Below are positions 32,830-45,948 of a stretch of 64,000 bases of DNA, one piece after another. Location: contig NC_134138.1 in NCBI RefSeq assembly GCF_033958435.1, positions 179,164,798-179,228,797 on the forward strand, written 5' to 3'. Source of the stretch: Carettochelys insculpta (lineage: Eukaryota; Chordata; Testudines; Carettochelyidae). Below the pieces are notes generated by a model. The model did no database searches. It saw only the letters and a list, made by a program, of their open reading frames with translations, and was not told the origin of the DNA. The translations under genes were made by a program, and so were the position numbers. Positions within the stretch are counted from its first letter, which is position 1, and each line of letters opens with the position of its first letter.

Positions 32830-33330
32830 TCCTGTGGCAGGGACCAAGCACCCCACCGCTGGACACCTCAAGCTGTGCAGGGCAAATCACCCCACCGCTG
32901 GGCTGTTTGAGCTGGCCTGGGGCCAGGCAACCTGCCGCAGGGCTGCTGGAGTCACGTGTGGGGGCAGGCACCCCACAGCCAGGCTGCTGGGTCGACACAC
33001 GGGGCCAGGCATCCTGTGGCCGGGCAGCTTAAGCTGTGCATGGGGCCAGGCCCTTGCTGCCGGGCTGCTGGAGCCACATGCAGGGCCAGGCATCCTGCCA
33101 CCGGCCTGCTCAAGCTGGCATGAGGACAGGCACCCTGAGGCCAGGCAGCTCAAGCTGTGCACAGGACCAGGCACTCCACCTCTGGGCTGCTTGAGCCACT
33201 GTGGGGCCAGGCACCCTGCTGCTGGGCAGCTCAAGCCATGCGTGGGGCCAGGCATACTGTGGCTAGGGTGCTTGAGCCAGTGCAAGGACAGGTATCCAGC
33301 TGCTGGGCTTCTCGAGCCACACATGGTCAG
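32830..33330. repeat. ~41-bp minisatellite inside element Q, about 12 copies
   Basis: A unit around 'ggggccaggcatcctgccgc' plus 'tgggctgctcgagccacatg' recurs every 40-41 bp (for example near 33003, 33044, 33084, 33124, 33165, 33205, 33246, 33287). It leaves a 204-codon open frame on +, which I regard as a repeat artefact. Confidence 0.85.
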
Positions 33331-33454
33331 ATGCCCATGGACAGGCACCCACCCCACAGGCGCCCTTGGCCATCTGCAACCAGGTGCCTCCAGCCAGCAG
33401 GCTCCAGCAGCTTTTCCACTGGAGCCAGTGAGTAGCGGAGGTTTTTGAAAAGCT

Positions 33455-33475
33455 TTTTTTTTTTTTTTTTTTTTT
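33455..33475. repeat. T homopolymer
   Basis: About 20 consecutive T inside element Q. Confidence 0.9.
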
Positions 33476-34135
33476 GGCTGGGGGTGTGGTTTTGGGTGGT
33501 TTTTGGAGGGTTGTTTGCAGGAAGTTGTTTTTTGGGGGAAGTTGGGATGGGACTGGGGCTGGGGGAGTCTGTGGAGAATGAGAGTAAACCCTCACATTTC
33601 AGGGATTATGGGGAAGAATGGACAGCCCTATTAGTCCATTAAATGGAGGGTTTGCTGTACCAGCAGGAACCGAGAAATTGACCAGAGCTGCTGCGCTGTC
33701 AGTTTCCCGGGTCCCCACAAACTGCTGGACCAAGGAAACTGACAGCGTTGCTGCTCCTGGCTCAGAAATGTGAAATAGATTCCCACAATGCACTGCTGCA
33801 ACAGTCGATGCTTGGTGATTTCAGTGTGGAAGCAATATGCTGAATTTGTTGGAAGTCTGTGGCAAGTGAGGATACTCAAAACTGAATTTAGAAAAACTGG
33901 CATTATAAAATGGATTTTAAGTAATTTGAATTCATCCTGTAGTTAGACGTAGCCTCAGGCTCCAAACAACAGTCTTTTTAATCAACCCCTCCTGCTCATT
34001 CAAGGTACCTTTCAACTCTTCCACAAGATAAGTCAAAGCTGGTCTCCTGAGGTTATAAAATAAAAATACTAATACAAGTTGCTTTATTCTTTTAGTACTA
34101 ACTCTGCATGTTTTTACTTGTTTTCATTCATAAAT

Positions 34136-34260
34136 AGTAACAGAGAAAAAGCCGTGCTAGTATATATACTATCAAAACAAAAAAGCAGTAAAGTAGCACT
34201 TTAAAGAGTAACAAAATAATTTATTAGGTGATTGCAAAGTCCTTAGTTCAGCTTTGTAGC
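34136..34260 (+). mobile_element. Cry I-type turtle SINE
   Basis: It reads 'agccgtgctagtatat', then 'gtagcactttaaagagtaac' and 'aaaataatttattaggtgat'. This follows the Cry I pattern of a tRNA-like head, then 'TGGCACCTTAGAGACTAACA' and 'AATTTATT'. Diverged and truncated. Confidence 0.75.
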
Positions 34261-34644
34261 GGTGATGGAGTAAGCTACTGGTTTGCAAATGTACCTTTGG
34301 AATCACCCAAACAGACTGGATGGTTGGGGGAGAGAAACCGTGTCATCAATCCTTTTCCAAAGCCGCCTTCTTAGAAATCCAGGCGAGGCCAAGGAAGAGA
34401 AAACACAGATGTTTCAGATATCTTTTACATCTTCTGTTATGTGCATGGAATTTTACTGTCCCAAACAAAATCCACAGTCCCTGCTTGTGGAAAGTTACAT
34501 GTCCATGATTATAGAAGGTCACATGAGCACATCACATACCCTAGATGGTTTGCTGTTTCACAAGGAATGGCCCCTCATTGTTCCATGCATCGTTATGGAC
34601 ATATTGAAGCTGAATGTCCTTGACGGGCCATCAGCAAACACACA

Positions 34645-34890
34645 GGCTGTGACTACACACTACCACCTTCCTTCGAAGGAAGGATGATAATTAGGGTGTT
34701 GGGAGTTTACTAATGAAGTGCTGCCATGCATAGGCACTTCTTTAAGCAAATTCCACGCCCCCCACCCCCACCTCCAGACAGCAACTTTGAAGTTTTAAAC
34801 TTCGAAGTACCAGCATGCGCCTAGCTGCGGCGCACCCACTGGCACTTCAAAGTGCCGGGGCAACTTCAAAGTCCCCTTACTCTTCAAAAT
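34645..34890 (+). mobile_element. Single-ended MITE copy
   Basis: It starts GGCTGTGACTACACAC and runs through 'aattagggtgttgggag', 'taatgaagtgctgcc' and several ACTTCGAAGT-type palindromes to about 'caacttcaaagtcccc'. The copy at 54270-54509 on the opposite strand has the same content and also only one recognisable terminus. Confidence 0.65.
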
Positions 34891-36639
34891 CTTTTTTCCA
34901 TCTGTTATTCAGTTTCCTGCACTGGAAGTCTAACAGAGCCATTTTAGACCAGATGACTTTTCCTAACATTTCAATCCCCCTTTTCCCTTACTTCAGTGGG
35001 CGTTGGGGTCAGGCCACAGAAGACTAAAACCAACTTCTTTAAACTTCCTACTTGTAATTTCACTTTTTCAGTCTTAACAATATTTTAATGCCTAATGCTA
35101 CATACACTAACTTGGTGACCCTTTAATTTTTTTCCCTCCCCAACAAAATCTTAAATGATGCTTTAGTTTGAGACATTTAGATTTCACTTAGGCCCCAGTG
35201 TGCAACACTAACCTTCTATCTAAGTTAAATTAGCATAACTGCCTCAACATAATTGTAAAACATGTTAGTGGTCACTTGTACAATATTGTTTTGTAGGACC
35301 TCTGACAGCTCTGCTTGTCAAAATCTGAATTCAGAGATCCTAATTTAAGAATCATAATTTAATTATGATAGTTACATGTGTTAATAGAACTATTTTCAGG
35401 AGATTACATTGCACCATTAATGATTCATATCACATGCTGTATGGGTGGAAAAAAAGGGTTGTGGTAAAGCAACGTAAGGTTTGATTTAAGGCTGAAATAT
35501 TTACACTAGATTTTAAATGAATGTAAACTGCAGCTGGATCACAACATCTGTAACCAACTCAGGCCAGATTCTGCTATTCCCACTCACACAGATATTTACC
35601 AAGATCTTCTTTCAAATTAGTAGTATTCTTGCAAAGGAAGGAACTATTCAACACAGATAAGTGAGAAAGAATCTGATCCTAAGAATAATCCAAATAATCA
35701 TTAATTATTCTGAAAAATACAGTTCATATTCCATAAAATATGAACAAACAGCTAAGAAAATGGCTTGTGCCAACAAGAAAAACTGCAAATATTCTTTAAA
35801 AGGAAACTAATATGAAAAAAATATTGTGTACTACTCTTACTCCAGGATTATAGCTTTCCACATAAAGTATTATAAACTAGATGTTTAATGGACAAAATTT
35901 TATAAACCAACCTGCTTTTTGCAGTGAAAATCTTGCATGTGCAAAGCTACATCCTCAATTATGCTCTTGCACATCTTCTGTCATTTACTTGTGATCAATT
36001 AACAATTAACTTGGAAATTGAAATGCATACACATAAATTCATAATTTTGCAAAGCTCTCCTTGCTTAAAAAATACAAGAGATGAGCATAGTTTAGACTCA
36101 GCCTTGAAGGACCAACAGGACCATCATGTTCATATAATCTGAGCTCATGCGTACTGCAGACCACAAAAACCTCAAACAACCACTTCTGTAGTGGTGTGGC
36201 TAGAGCAGAGTCCCCTTGTGTTCCTTCCATGTGTTTTAATGCAGCCAGGGATCTCCCAGTGGGCAAGTTAGGTGAAGAAGTCCAGTTTTGTGTCCCCTGA
36301 AGTAAGCACGTGCTCACAAGTTCATTTCCTCTTCAATCTTACCTTTTTTCTGGGGAAGTGGAGGACAGGCTCAAACCAGAATGTTCTACAAAAAATGCTA
36401 ACCTAACTCAATACAGGATCAACCCCCAATCTTTCAGTGAGACTTCCAGTCTGGTATATACATTGCTCACTCCTCCCCAATGGCTGCTCCAGCTGCCAAG
36501 AGAATTTCTCTGTAACTCTGAATACAGAGCTCTCCTCAGTCAGAGTTCTATCCTCCTTTCTGGCCAGTCAGCCCTGAACAAAGCCAGGTTTCCTACTTTT
36601 ATTCCACATCTCTTTTTTTTTTTTTCTATCACAAGATAT
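34891..36639. other. Non-coding stretch, nothing recognised
   Basis: AT-rich with chance reading frames only. There is a T-run near 36611-36623. Confidence 0.4.
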
Positions 36640-37260
36640 TGACCCAAAGCAAAAATGAATTGCAGGCCACACACAAGTATAAAGTAAGGGTCTGATCCAA
36701 TGCCCCACCCCTTCTGTCCCCGTTCTGAAGCCCTGAACCACCACTCCCACCACAGTCAGGAGCTCCAGGGAACATCCCAAGCTAGCCCCCCACCCCAGTC
36801 CTAGAGGAGTGCCAGAAGGGTGAGTGGTGCACAGCTTCAGCCCTACCAGCACAGTCTGCCCTGCCCTGGGCCCCACTCCTGTCTACTGTCACACAGCATG
36901 TTGTTTCTCCAGTCCCCCTGTGTGCCAGCTAGGGCTGGGGTGGGTGCTGCAGCACTCCCCAACCCTGGAGCACCAGGAGGGCAGGTGGGTGGAACTACTG
37001 CAGCCCCATCCCAAAACATCCATGGCTGATGCGTAGCGGGACTATTGGAGCCGCATCCTGTCTTGTGGTAAACAAGAGTGGAGGCCCCAGCAGGACAGAC
37101 TGAGTGGATCCACCCCTGGCTGTGTAGAGAGGTTCAGCTTCCACAGCCTGAGGGACTTGCTATCAATGCATGGGCCTGAGGAAATTAAGCAATGGGCAAG
37201 ATCCAGCCCCTTGGCCATAAGTTGCACAGCTTTGCCCTACATGCTTGGTACTGGCTGTAA
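36640..37260. repeat. GC-richer repeat, possibly a decayed hAT element
   Basis: Phrases such as 'ttgcaggccacacacaa' at the left and 'gatccagccccttggcc' at the right resemble the insides of turtle hAT repeats ('GGGCCACA', 'GATCCGGCCC'). No terminal repeats or target duplication found. Confidence 0.3.
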
Positions 37261-37435
37261 GTGAGTGCATGGAGAAGGAGATGGGTGGGCCCAAGCCCTT
37301 TTCTGTTGGTGTGGAACTTCTCTGCCCCATCAATCAAGGTCACACGCCAACTAAGAATCATGCCTTAAGGCACCAGAATGTATATAGTGTTCAGCTGTGA
37401 AAAAAAATACAGAAATTTATCATTGAAACTAAAAT

Positions 37436-37720
37436 TACTATTATTATTTTTGTAGTACAGTAGCACCTTGAGACCCCATCTGAGATCAGGTACATTATGC
37501 AAGATGAGTTGAATATTGTCTTAGCAAAAGACAGAATGCCTCAGAATGCCTGCCATCTAATAGAGAAGGCTGATAAAAAGGATGTATGTCCATTTTACAG
37601 CAGCGGAACTGAGGCAGGAGGAGATCAAATAACCTGCCTGGGCCATACAGGAAAATGTCTGAGCACAGAAATCAACCCAGATATTGTAAGTCCAATTCCA
37701 GTCATCTTCATTCTATTAAA
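37436..37720 (-). mobile_element. MIR-like SINE
   Basis: The reverse complement of a reptilian MIR-type SINE. It starts 'gtacagtagcaccttgagac', then 'cccatctgagatcagg', 'attttacagcagcggaactg' and 'aggcaggaggagatc' (compare the MIR core), and 'cctgggccatacagg'. Confidence 0.7.
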
Positions 37721-37933
37721 CCATGAAACAAGATTTTGAGGATCATTCATCTAGAGCAGTGTTCCTCAGCTAATGAATCATTACTTTCATGGAGGTTGAA
37801 AAAAGCAATGAAATGAGGGGGTTTCCAGGGACTGGAAAATTTTTCATAATCTAAACCAAGAAAATGTTGTTCTGTCATTCACTACAGACCCTTGCGCTTC
37901 AAACTCAAGTATTCTCCCTCATTCTCTTGAAAG

Positions 37934-37934
<1 letters not shown>

Positions 37935-37966
<32 letters not shown>
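37935..37966. repeat. (CA)16 microsatellite
   Basis: A perfect CA dinucleotide run. Confidence 0.97.
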
Positions 37967-37968
<2 letters not shown>

Positions 37969-39215
37969 CTAGGATTATAATTGTTTTCATTGATACATTT
38001 ATTGCAAAGGAAAAATAAGTGAGTTGTGAAACCATCTGACTTTGAATAATGAGCTACCCACATGTGTTACCAAAAGGCTGAGAAAGTAGAATCTAGAACT
38101 GAAACAGCTACCTTTGCTTGGTTGTGGTCTTCAAACAATTCATACTTTTTATTTCTATACCATAAAGAAGTGACAGTAAGTTGAGAAAATTCATACTGAG
38201 GCCAAACACGAGAGAGAAATTTGCCACTTAACACTTTTTTTCTGTCACTGAACTTATGTTACTTAAAAACATTTGACAACAAATAGACAGTGAAAACAAT
38301 AGGTTTCATGAGAAATAGAATCCCTTGATTCCTTTACTTGAGAATTTCAGAAGCTCTGTATAGTAAATCAGTGTTTTGTTTGTTTATTTTCAGCCAATAA
38401 AATTTGTCTCATTAGGAAACATGTCTGGCCTCTCCACTCAGTCCAGACTGAACACAACAATTCAGGGAAATACTTCAGACATGACAGTCATTCAAAATGC
38501 TTGGTTTTACTGAGTGAGACATAAAGCATCATTGAAAAGAATGAAAGTAATAATTATCTAATTGACAAATCCAGCTGAAAGAAGATGTAGAAGTCATAGT
38601 ATGCCAAACAGCATTATAAGATACCACTGTGTGCTTTAAACAAAGAATTGAAAATCAGAGCTATGAAGTCATAGTCTAGGATTCTGATGGCATGTCTTTG
38701 CTGTCCCGTGGGTTTGCACTTTACCTCCACCGTGTTAATACTGCAACAGGCAAACTGATGGGCTCCTAGTTCTTGCTAATGTAATCCTCTTCAAATGAGA
38801 CCACCTTACTGTGAAGTAGCAGCCTTTCAGCTTACATGGCCCAACAGGTGAATTATAGCTCAACAGTTTGTTGTGAACTGCATTGCATGGTAGACATAGC
38901 CTGATTTTCCAAAGGTTCTCCACCAAACCACTTCCTAGATATGTATCAGCGCTGACTGAACATATTCTGCTTTTTCAAATGAAAAATGGGTATTTGATTG
39001 AACTGATTTTGTATTTATATGTAGCATCTGTTCATGATCCTGTTACTCATGGTTTGTACTATATAGCTACAAGAGAAGGCACATGACATTTGACGTCATT
39101 GTAAGATACAATGGCTATTTATATGTTCATGTATAGCATAGCCTTGTCCATAATCCATGTTCATATTTTAGTGTGTGTCCACGAATCTGTCCATCCATGT
39201 GTTTGTGAGTGCATT
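37967..39215. other. Non-coding stretch, nothing recognised
   Basis: No gene, RNA or clear repeat. Confidence 0.4.
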
Positions 39216-39219
39216 TGTT

Positions 39220-40220
39220 CAAGAACTCCTCTTAAACAGTAAGAGCTAGGATCGCCAAATTTGGTATGCAGCTTTCTCTTGTCCCAACTTATAACAGGGT
39301 CTGGGTTTGGTTACTCCAGGAAAACAGTATCTGGAATCTGATGGTTTTCTGTAACATGGAAAGGGACGGGGTACAGGAGAGGCACAGTTATATTACAGAG
39401 AGTCTGCTGGGGGCAGAGAGTGTGAGAGACAGATCTACAGTAGAGTGACCATGGGGGGGGTGCGGCCACACCAGGAAGACAATGGCCAACTGGGGCCAGG
39501 GCTCTCCATGTTGCCAGCCAATGAACCAGGTTAGTGGCCCCCTGCCCAAACCCCTCCCTTCCAGCCCTCATTGCACCCTCCTTCCCGCCCCCAACCACGG
39601 CATCCCAGCCAGTCCACCCCCCACTACCCCATGGAGATGCCATAGCTGAGAACTGCAGCCTATGCCCACCCAGAGCAGATGCCACGGCCTATCCCCAGCA
39701 CCTGGAGAACATGCCACAGCTCACCCCCGAGGGGACACCAGGGCGAGGAACTGGTGCCAAGGCCACCCCCAGAAGAAATGCTGGCACTGGGAACTGCTGC
39801 TTCCCTCGAGGCGATGCTGCAGCTGGGCAGTGCAGCCCTGCCCCCTCCCCCCAGCCAGCACCACCCTTGCTACCATGGGCAGTACCAGGAAGCCTCCCAG
39901 ACCTCCCAGCTTCCTGCCTTGAGCTCCCCACTCCCACTCTGCACCATCATTGCCCTAAGCCACATCACACACTCAAGCACCTACCCTGAATCCCCACCCT
40001 ACCAAGAGCCCCCAACCCATGCCCCAACTACTGTACCTCCATCCCCTGCCCTGAACCCCCACAAGCCCTGCCTTGATTCCTGGACCCTCACACCTGCTGT
40101 GAGCCTACCTCCCAGCCCACTGCCTTGACTCATGCACCCCCACCCCTTTCCTGAACCCCCTCCCCTGCGTCCTGACTCCTGCACTCCCCAAATCACCAGT
40201 CTCTTGCCCTGAGGGACCTG
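39220..40220. repeat. C-rich interspersed repeat with loose tandem structure
   Basis: The left part ('gatcgccaaatttggtatgc' and 'ttataacagggtctgggttt') looks like a common vertebrate interspersed repeat. From 39430 to 40200 the sequence is very C-rich with irregular phrases like 'ccctgccctgaacccccac'. Open frames on + are Pro/His-rich artefacts. Confidence 0.4.
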
Positions 40221-42925
40221 AACAATGCTGGGTAAATCTCCTAGTTGTAGTTGTAAAATTATAGGGGTATAATGTGCAGTATGTCCAAATAACAGGTTCA
40301 TTACATAGATGGCTACATAGAGTTAGTTGTGATAATGAAGCATGCAGACTTGACCCTTAGTTATCACAAATTATACTGAAATCACAGGAAAATCAATATA
40401 TAAAAATAAGGTAAATACAGTAGTTTCCTGCATTCTGCACATTTGACTGATAGACTGATGACTTTTCCTCTGTTAGGCTTAGTACAGGCCGAGAGGGATG
40501 GAGATCCATGTGAAGCTTTTCAGCAAGGCTGAAACAAGAATTAAAAATGCACTCCTTGTCTGGGTACATTAAATGCAACTGAACATCAAGGCCCTAAAAT
40601 TGAGGCCTACACCAAAAAGTATTAACAGGAAAATATTCTGATGAACCGTGAGCTACGATTCACAACTAAAACTGGATTTTGAATAAAAAAGTTTAAAGGA
40701 ATGATGAAACAATCATGTTTTCTGTCATTCCTCCATCCCATTTTTTATAGATTAAGGGTAGAACCAAACAGTATGTATTGACGTAAAATACTAAACCATC
40801 AAATAAAGAATTTTTAATGGTAAGATTAAAATAGTTTATAAATACTAGTCATTAAAATATAGCTATGTACAGTAAAGGTGTACAGATGAGGTAATACTGA
40901 GGACAACTCCTTGAAGTCATGTGTGTGGCTTTGCAATTATATTTATATAGAATTGCTGATCTGCTTAAAATGTTATTGCTGACTGAACAAAGGCAATTTG
41001 TTGTGTTGAAAGATATAAGAGAGACAAACAAGTGATAAATAAACAAAACCTTTTTCTGAGAAAACCCAAGGCAGTGTGACAAAAACAGCATGAATCAGAA
41101 AGTGCAAAACCCACAAGAAACATACAAAGAATTGGCTATCCAAGCTTGCACATGGATAGGTTACCTAAAATGCAAAAGGATAATGTGCTAAAAGACATTT
41201 GAATAAAGACTAAATAATTTGTAATATAGAAATGTTTAAGAAACATAAGGGACTGAAATCGGAGGAACACCATACAAGAAACAAGAATAGGACCAAAGGA
41301 CCAGACCAAGAGATCGGAGCATGCAACCTTAAGATTTTCTGGAGTTCCAGTCATAGCTAAAAGTATGAGTCAAAGTAGGCCTTGTTGGAAGAGTACAACC
41401 AAGTGTCAGTTAACAGTCACAAACAAAAACAGACTTTAGTCCTCTCTGAGACAAACTTCTCAAATAGCTACATAAACACATTCCTAAAAGGATGGTACAG
41501 GAATACAAAGATGCCCCATAAAGATAAGAATGGGATGCCAGGGTAATGAAGGGGGATGTTTCTTTCTAGCTATCAGATACAAGGAACATGTGAAGTGTAA
41601 TATGTAACTTCTTTTTTTAAGGTATAAAATGGAAGTCAAGGGAGAAACTTGGTACTGGCAAAAGTGAAAATATTATGTCGATTGAGTCAATACCTTGGCA
41701 TGGGTATCCATTTGTAAGTCCACCAGTATGTTGGTTTGCAGGGTTCTATTCCTATACCTTATTGGCAATAAACCTGGCCACACCTTCCTCACTGACCTGA
41801 GCCTGGAGTCTTAATGAGCAACATCAAGGTCTGCTGAATCAAAAAGCTGCACAGAGGAGTTCCAAGGACAGCAGCACTAACAATAGCAACAACTACCAGG
41901 GAAGGAGGAAGAACTTCATAGTGGTCCAGGATATGGTAATTAGAGCCCCATTTACCAATTCTGTCTTCTCTGTTAAAATCTGTCAAGCATAAATGTATAT
42001 CCGGACACTATTTCAGTCTGTCATTATACACATAAAGGCAAAACCCAATTAAGCCTAAATTGTGTCAGTTTGCAACTCTGTTGCCCATTTTTATGGCCAA
42101 CACCCTGCTACCTCCCATCGAACAGTAGGTGCAGATTCCTTCTACTTCCAGTTTGCACTGATCCCAGTTATCTCTGCGATAAACTGGAATAAAGCTTTCA
42201 TCCTACATGGTGCACAGCACTCCTGCCCTTATGCATCTACATAGGCAAGTACAGGCTTAACTCTAAGAATGTGACATTCTCTTAGTTTTGGTGGGATTTA
42301 AAGTTAAGCTTAAGTGGTTCACTGGAGTAAGGTCAGAATACTCAGCACCTTACAACATCAAGCTCATGGTGCAAAACCAAGGTCTGTCAGAAAGAGACTG
42401 TCATGCCTCTTAGCATTACATCAATTACTTTAAATATTTTGCCCAAGAGTAGTAAATTCATAGGGACTGGGCTTGAGTTCTCTGTTTACCATATTTCTGC
42501 ACATAATGGACCATGAACAGCTACACTGCAATAGAAGTGATAAATGATGGTAATGTAGAACTCAGATGATGAACAAGATAGATGATCTAAAATTGTGGAA
42601 TATTTTCAATTATGGTAAGTAATTGTGTCCTTGTAAAACTCTGTCCTTCAGGGCTGTATTTATTTATTTTCCTCAGTTATGAAATATTTACAGTGCTTGA
42701 GAGATAATCTCCTCCTTAAGTTCTATTTTCAAATGATCAACCTGTTTCGTCACTCCAAAGCTCAGAGCTGAACTTGAGGTTACTAGAAATTTGTTGAGAA
42801 ATCTCTCTCTATTGAAACTAAAAGTGCAAAAGAAAAAAAAAGTGAGCAACACAGGCAGATCATACTGATAGGACTGTAATGTTATTTGCCATCCTACCCT
42901 TGCAATCTATGCACTAGTCAGAGGA
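40221..42925. other. Long AT-rich non-coding stretch
   Basis: No gene, RNA or repeat that I could support. Confidence 0.4.
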
Positions 42926-42929
42926 AAGA

Positions 42930-43200
42930 GAACACTGTGGTGGAGACACAAGGTTTGAGACTCAGGAAATCAGTTTTTCGTTCTCAACTCTGCCACATGC
43001 TTAGCTATGACTTTTGGCAAGCTGATTAAAGTCCATGGATTGCAGTATCCTTGGCTGTAAAATCTGAGTAACATTATTGCCCTGCCTCGCTGGTTTAATA
43101 TTCATGTTTGAGAAGTATTCACATATTGTCGTGGTGAGTTAATGTTAAAGTTTGAGAAGTATTCAGGTGCTGTGGTGACAAGTGCCATAGAATGTCTATA
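42930..43200 (+). mobile_element. MIR-like SINE
   Basis: 'caactctgccacatgcttag', 'acttttggcaag', 'ttggctgtaaaatctgagta' and 'ggtgacaagtgccatagaat' follow the MIR order (CTCTGCCACTTACTAGC, TTGGGCAAG, CTGTAAAATGGGGATAA). The 3' part is a reptile-type tail and may include a short internal duplication ('tttgagaagtattca' twice, 43110 and 43151). Confidence 0.68.
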
Positions 43201-43569
43201 GATAATGGAAAATTGTTGTGACCTTTTTTCTAACTCTTATAGATCAGTTTCTTTTGAGCTAGGGCCACTGCCACTGACTAGGCATGGAAAAGTAAAACAC
43301 AGCAGAGCTAAACCAGAAGAAATGTTGTGGTCAAGCACAGTAGGTGCATATGGTGAACACAGTGCTCTTGATGACAGTATTCACTCACTTAGTCAACAGG
43401 GCTTGGAATGGGAACGGGCATTCACCTACCATCTTTGCATCCTTCATCAGCTGTCTGTGTGTTCCCCTAAGCACGTGGCGTGCTGCTGTTAACTCTAGTT
43501 TGTTTTTGTAAAATAAACTGCCACAAAAGGCTCACTGACAGCATCTGGTTTCCACTGAGGTCCTGCCTC

Positions 43570-43700
43570 TTACCAAATAGCTTAACTGACGCACAAGGAA
43601 GTCAAGTGACTTCACTGAGATCACAGTGCAAAGCAGTAGCTCAGCTTGGATATGCAAAAGGTCTTCTGACTACTTTGCCTTTGCCTTATCTCTGCTTCTT
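43570..43700 (-). mobile_element. MIR-like SINE fragment
   Basis: 'aaggaagtcaagtgacttca' and 'ctgagatcacagtgcaaagc' match the reverse complement of the MIR core ('GAGGTTAAGTGACTTGCCCA'). Confidence 0.5.
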
Positions 43701-43799
43701 CTAAGGCATTTACTTTAGTGGTACAGCTCACACACACATTGTTGCCAGTCACCATACAAAATGCCACTATAGCATCATTCTCACAATGTGTGAAATCCT

Positions 43800-43948
43800 C
43801 TCCTAAGAACTTGTGAAATCTAAAATGATTATGAAACAGCATGGCTTTATTTGTCAGAAATGGCATAGATGACACTTAGTCCTACAACAAATAAAACAGA
43901 CTTGGCTAGATAACCCTTTGAGGTCCCTTCCTGTCCTATGATTCTGCA
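43800..43948 (+). mobile_element. CR1 LINE 3' end
   Basis: Ends with 'ggctagataaccctttgagg' and 'tcccttcctgtcctatgatt', the standard CR1 terminus ('GACTAGATGACCTCTTGAGG', 'TCCTATGATTCT'). Confidence 0.9.
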
Positions 43949-44813
43949 AATGCTTAAATGAGTGGAGAGAGAGTTTGACCATTTCCTAAGAAACGTTTGC
44001 TTTTGATTAAATTCCTCCTTAGAAGCAGAATCTGTCCCATTGAAGTTAATACGACTGTTTGCAAGAGTGCCCTTCTACATAAGGAACAATGGCAAATGTA
44101 TTCCTCACCCTCGTGGAGGTGGACATTCCAGCTACAGAATAAGGTGAAATTTACAAAGAATAATGATGTAATTACAGTTACGAAGATAGCCAGTAGTTAA
44201 GGTATAGTGAATTTTCCATTTTCAAGTATACTTCAGCAAAACTGAAGTAATAATACAGCTGCACAGTTAATACGCCTTAGGTACAAACCACTTAGGGATA
44301 GATATATTTAATGTATATACATTGTGGTGCACCTCAGTTATACCTTAACTGCACTTACAATATATCTGTTTATGTGTAATGGGCCTCTTACCAAGGGTTC
44401 AAAATATTCAGTCAAACTAGCAAAGTGATCTTTGTATTAAAAACAGGATAAAAACAAAAGTGGAAGTCATTGTGCTTCTCAATAAACCATTATAAATGTT
44501 ACAAATGTTATTAACTTTATCTTAGGATATAAAAACCATGTCAAACAGCTGCAAAAGTAAACAAAAAAAATTTGCTATTACCAAACTCCATTTTGAGTAA
44601 ATCTTATGAAAAACCTTAAATCTCACTCCCAACTTTTGTGTCTGCTGTGTGCAAAGCCAATGTTCTCTTCAAAATTCCTGTGAAATGGGGACACCTTGGG
44701 AGCAGAAAATGGGCAGATCTACTTATATTTTAATACTGAACATGTACATGCCAGCTCAAGATTGTCTGGGCAATAGTATGATCAATAAATTTCTTCTTTT
44801 TTTTAATCTCCAT
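43949..44813. other. AT-rich non-coding stretch
   Basis: Nothing recognised. Confidence 0.4.
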
Positions 44814-45202
44814 GGCTGCATCTACACTGAGCCCTAACTCTGACAGTTTGATGCAAATAAACAGTCTTGGAAATGCAAAATGGTGACTCATTTGCATATT
44901 CACATGCCTAAAGTTCATATTAATTAGGCTATTTTGTATATCATGGCAGAAATCAAGCAGTGTAGATGGGGGAGTTCTGTTGGCAAACCCCATATGCCTG
45001 GAAAAAAAATCAGCATTTTGTCAATAGATCTCTCTCAACAGTGGCATTCTTCCTTGTGGCAAGCAGTGTATGGCTATCAACAAACGCACTCCATTCTGTC
45101 GACTTACTGTCGACAAAACGCACTTTGCAATCTGGATACTCCAAGGACTTTCTCAGCAAAATGGGCGTTTTGTCAACCAAACCCTGCAATCTAGACATAC
45201 CC
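44814..45202. mobile_element. Harbinger-like MITE
   Basis: The left end GGCTGCATCTACACTG and the right end CAATCTAGACATACCC form degenerate inverted termini. The interior has TGTCGACA-type palindromes (near 45100-45118) and 'gcattttgtca' motifs shared with the MITE at 46784-47115. A second terminus-like 'cagtgtagatggg' near 44959 may mean two fused copies. Confidence 0.6.
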
Positions 45203-45948
45203 AAAGAGACTGGCTCTACAGACCACTGCTAGCTGCCTTGTTGAGTTTTCTACTTGACTACATATTTTTCTAAAAGATGTGCTCTAGAGCAAACAGTAAT
45301 TAATTCGGGGAACTCCTATGGGTCACATTATACATGTTAGACTAGCACAGTGTTTCTTTGTCTATATCATATATGAATCCATGCTGAGGTCCTCCCAGTT
45401 CTAGCCCTTGAATTTGGGAAAGAAAGAGCTCATCATTATAATTTCCCAACTATTGATTGGATTGAAACAAGGCAAACAAATACAAATAAAATGGATTCAT
45501 GTTTAGCCAATTAAATCTAATTAGCAGGATGATTTAATCTATTTAGCAGCAAACAGCTTTAAACCATTTTAGAACATATCAGATTCCTTACAGGTTTTAT
45601 TAAATATATTAGAAAGCACCACAATCAGTTTCATTGCCACATGTGGTTCTAGGAAAGTATTTACCCCCAGATCAGACTAGCAGTGACCTTCACAGCTTTC
45701 TTTTACAATGTTTGAATGCAGGTCACTTGTCAGGATTATAAGGGCTCTCTCTCTCACATAACTATTTTCCTGTCATCACAGGGGCCTCAAGTTTTCATGT
45801 ATCATCATCCCTCTTATGCTGTGGGTGGCACAAAATAGCTCATGAGCTGGGATATTTTCATCTACTTTCAGTTGTGGAGTTTAGGTGTAGTTGTTGGTCG
45901 GTTTTTGGTTGCCTGCAACTTACACAAGGGCCAATGAGGTGACCTGGT
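45203..45948. other. Non-coding stretch, nothing recognised
   Basis: AT-rich; no gene seen. Confidence 0.4.

Larger units (their letters stand above)
32517..33954 (+). mobile_element. Long non-autonomous DNA transposon derivative (element Q)
   Basis: The left end GGCTGTGTGTACACTAAAAG and the right end TAGTTAGACGTAGCC form a Harbinger-like inverted pair. The outer ~240 bp on the left and ~200 bp on the right match element P. The centre is a GC-rich ~41-bp minisatellite and a T-run. No convincing target duplication. No transposase sequence. Confidence 0.65.

Noticed and set aside
32834..33448. 204-codon open frame on +
   Set aside because: Lies wholly within the ~41-bp minisatellite of element Q; the 13-14-residue periodicity follows the DNA repeat and no start or splice context supports a gene.
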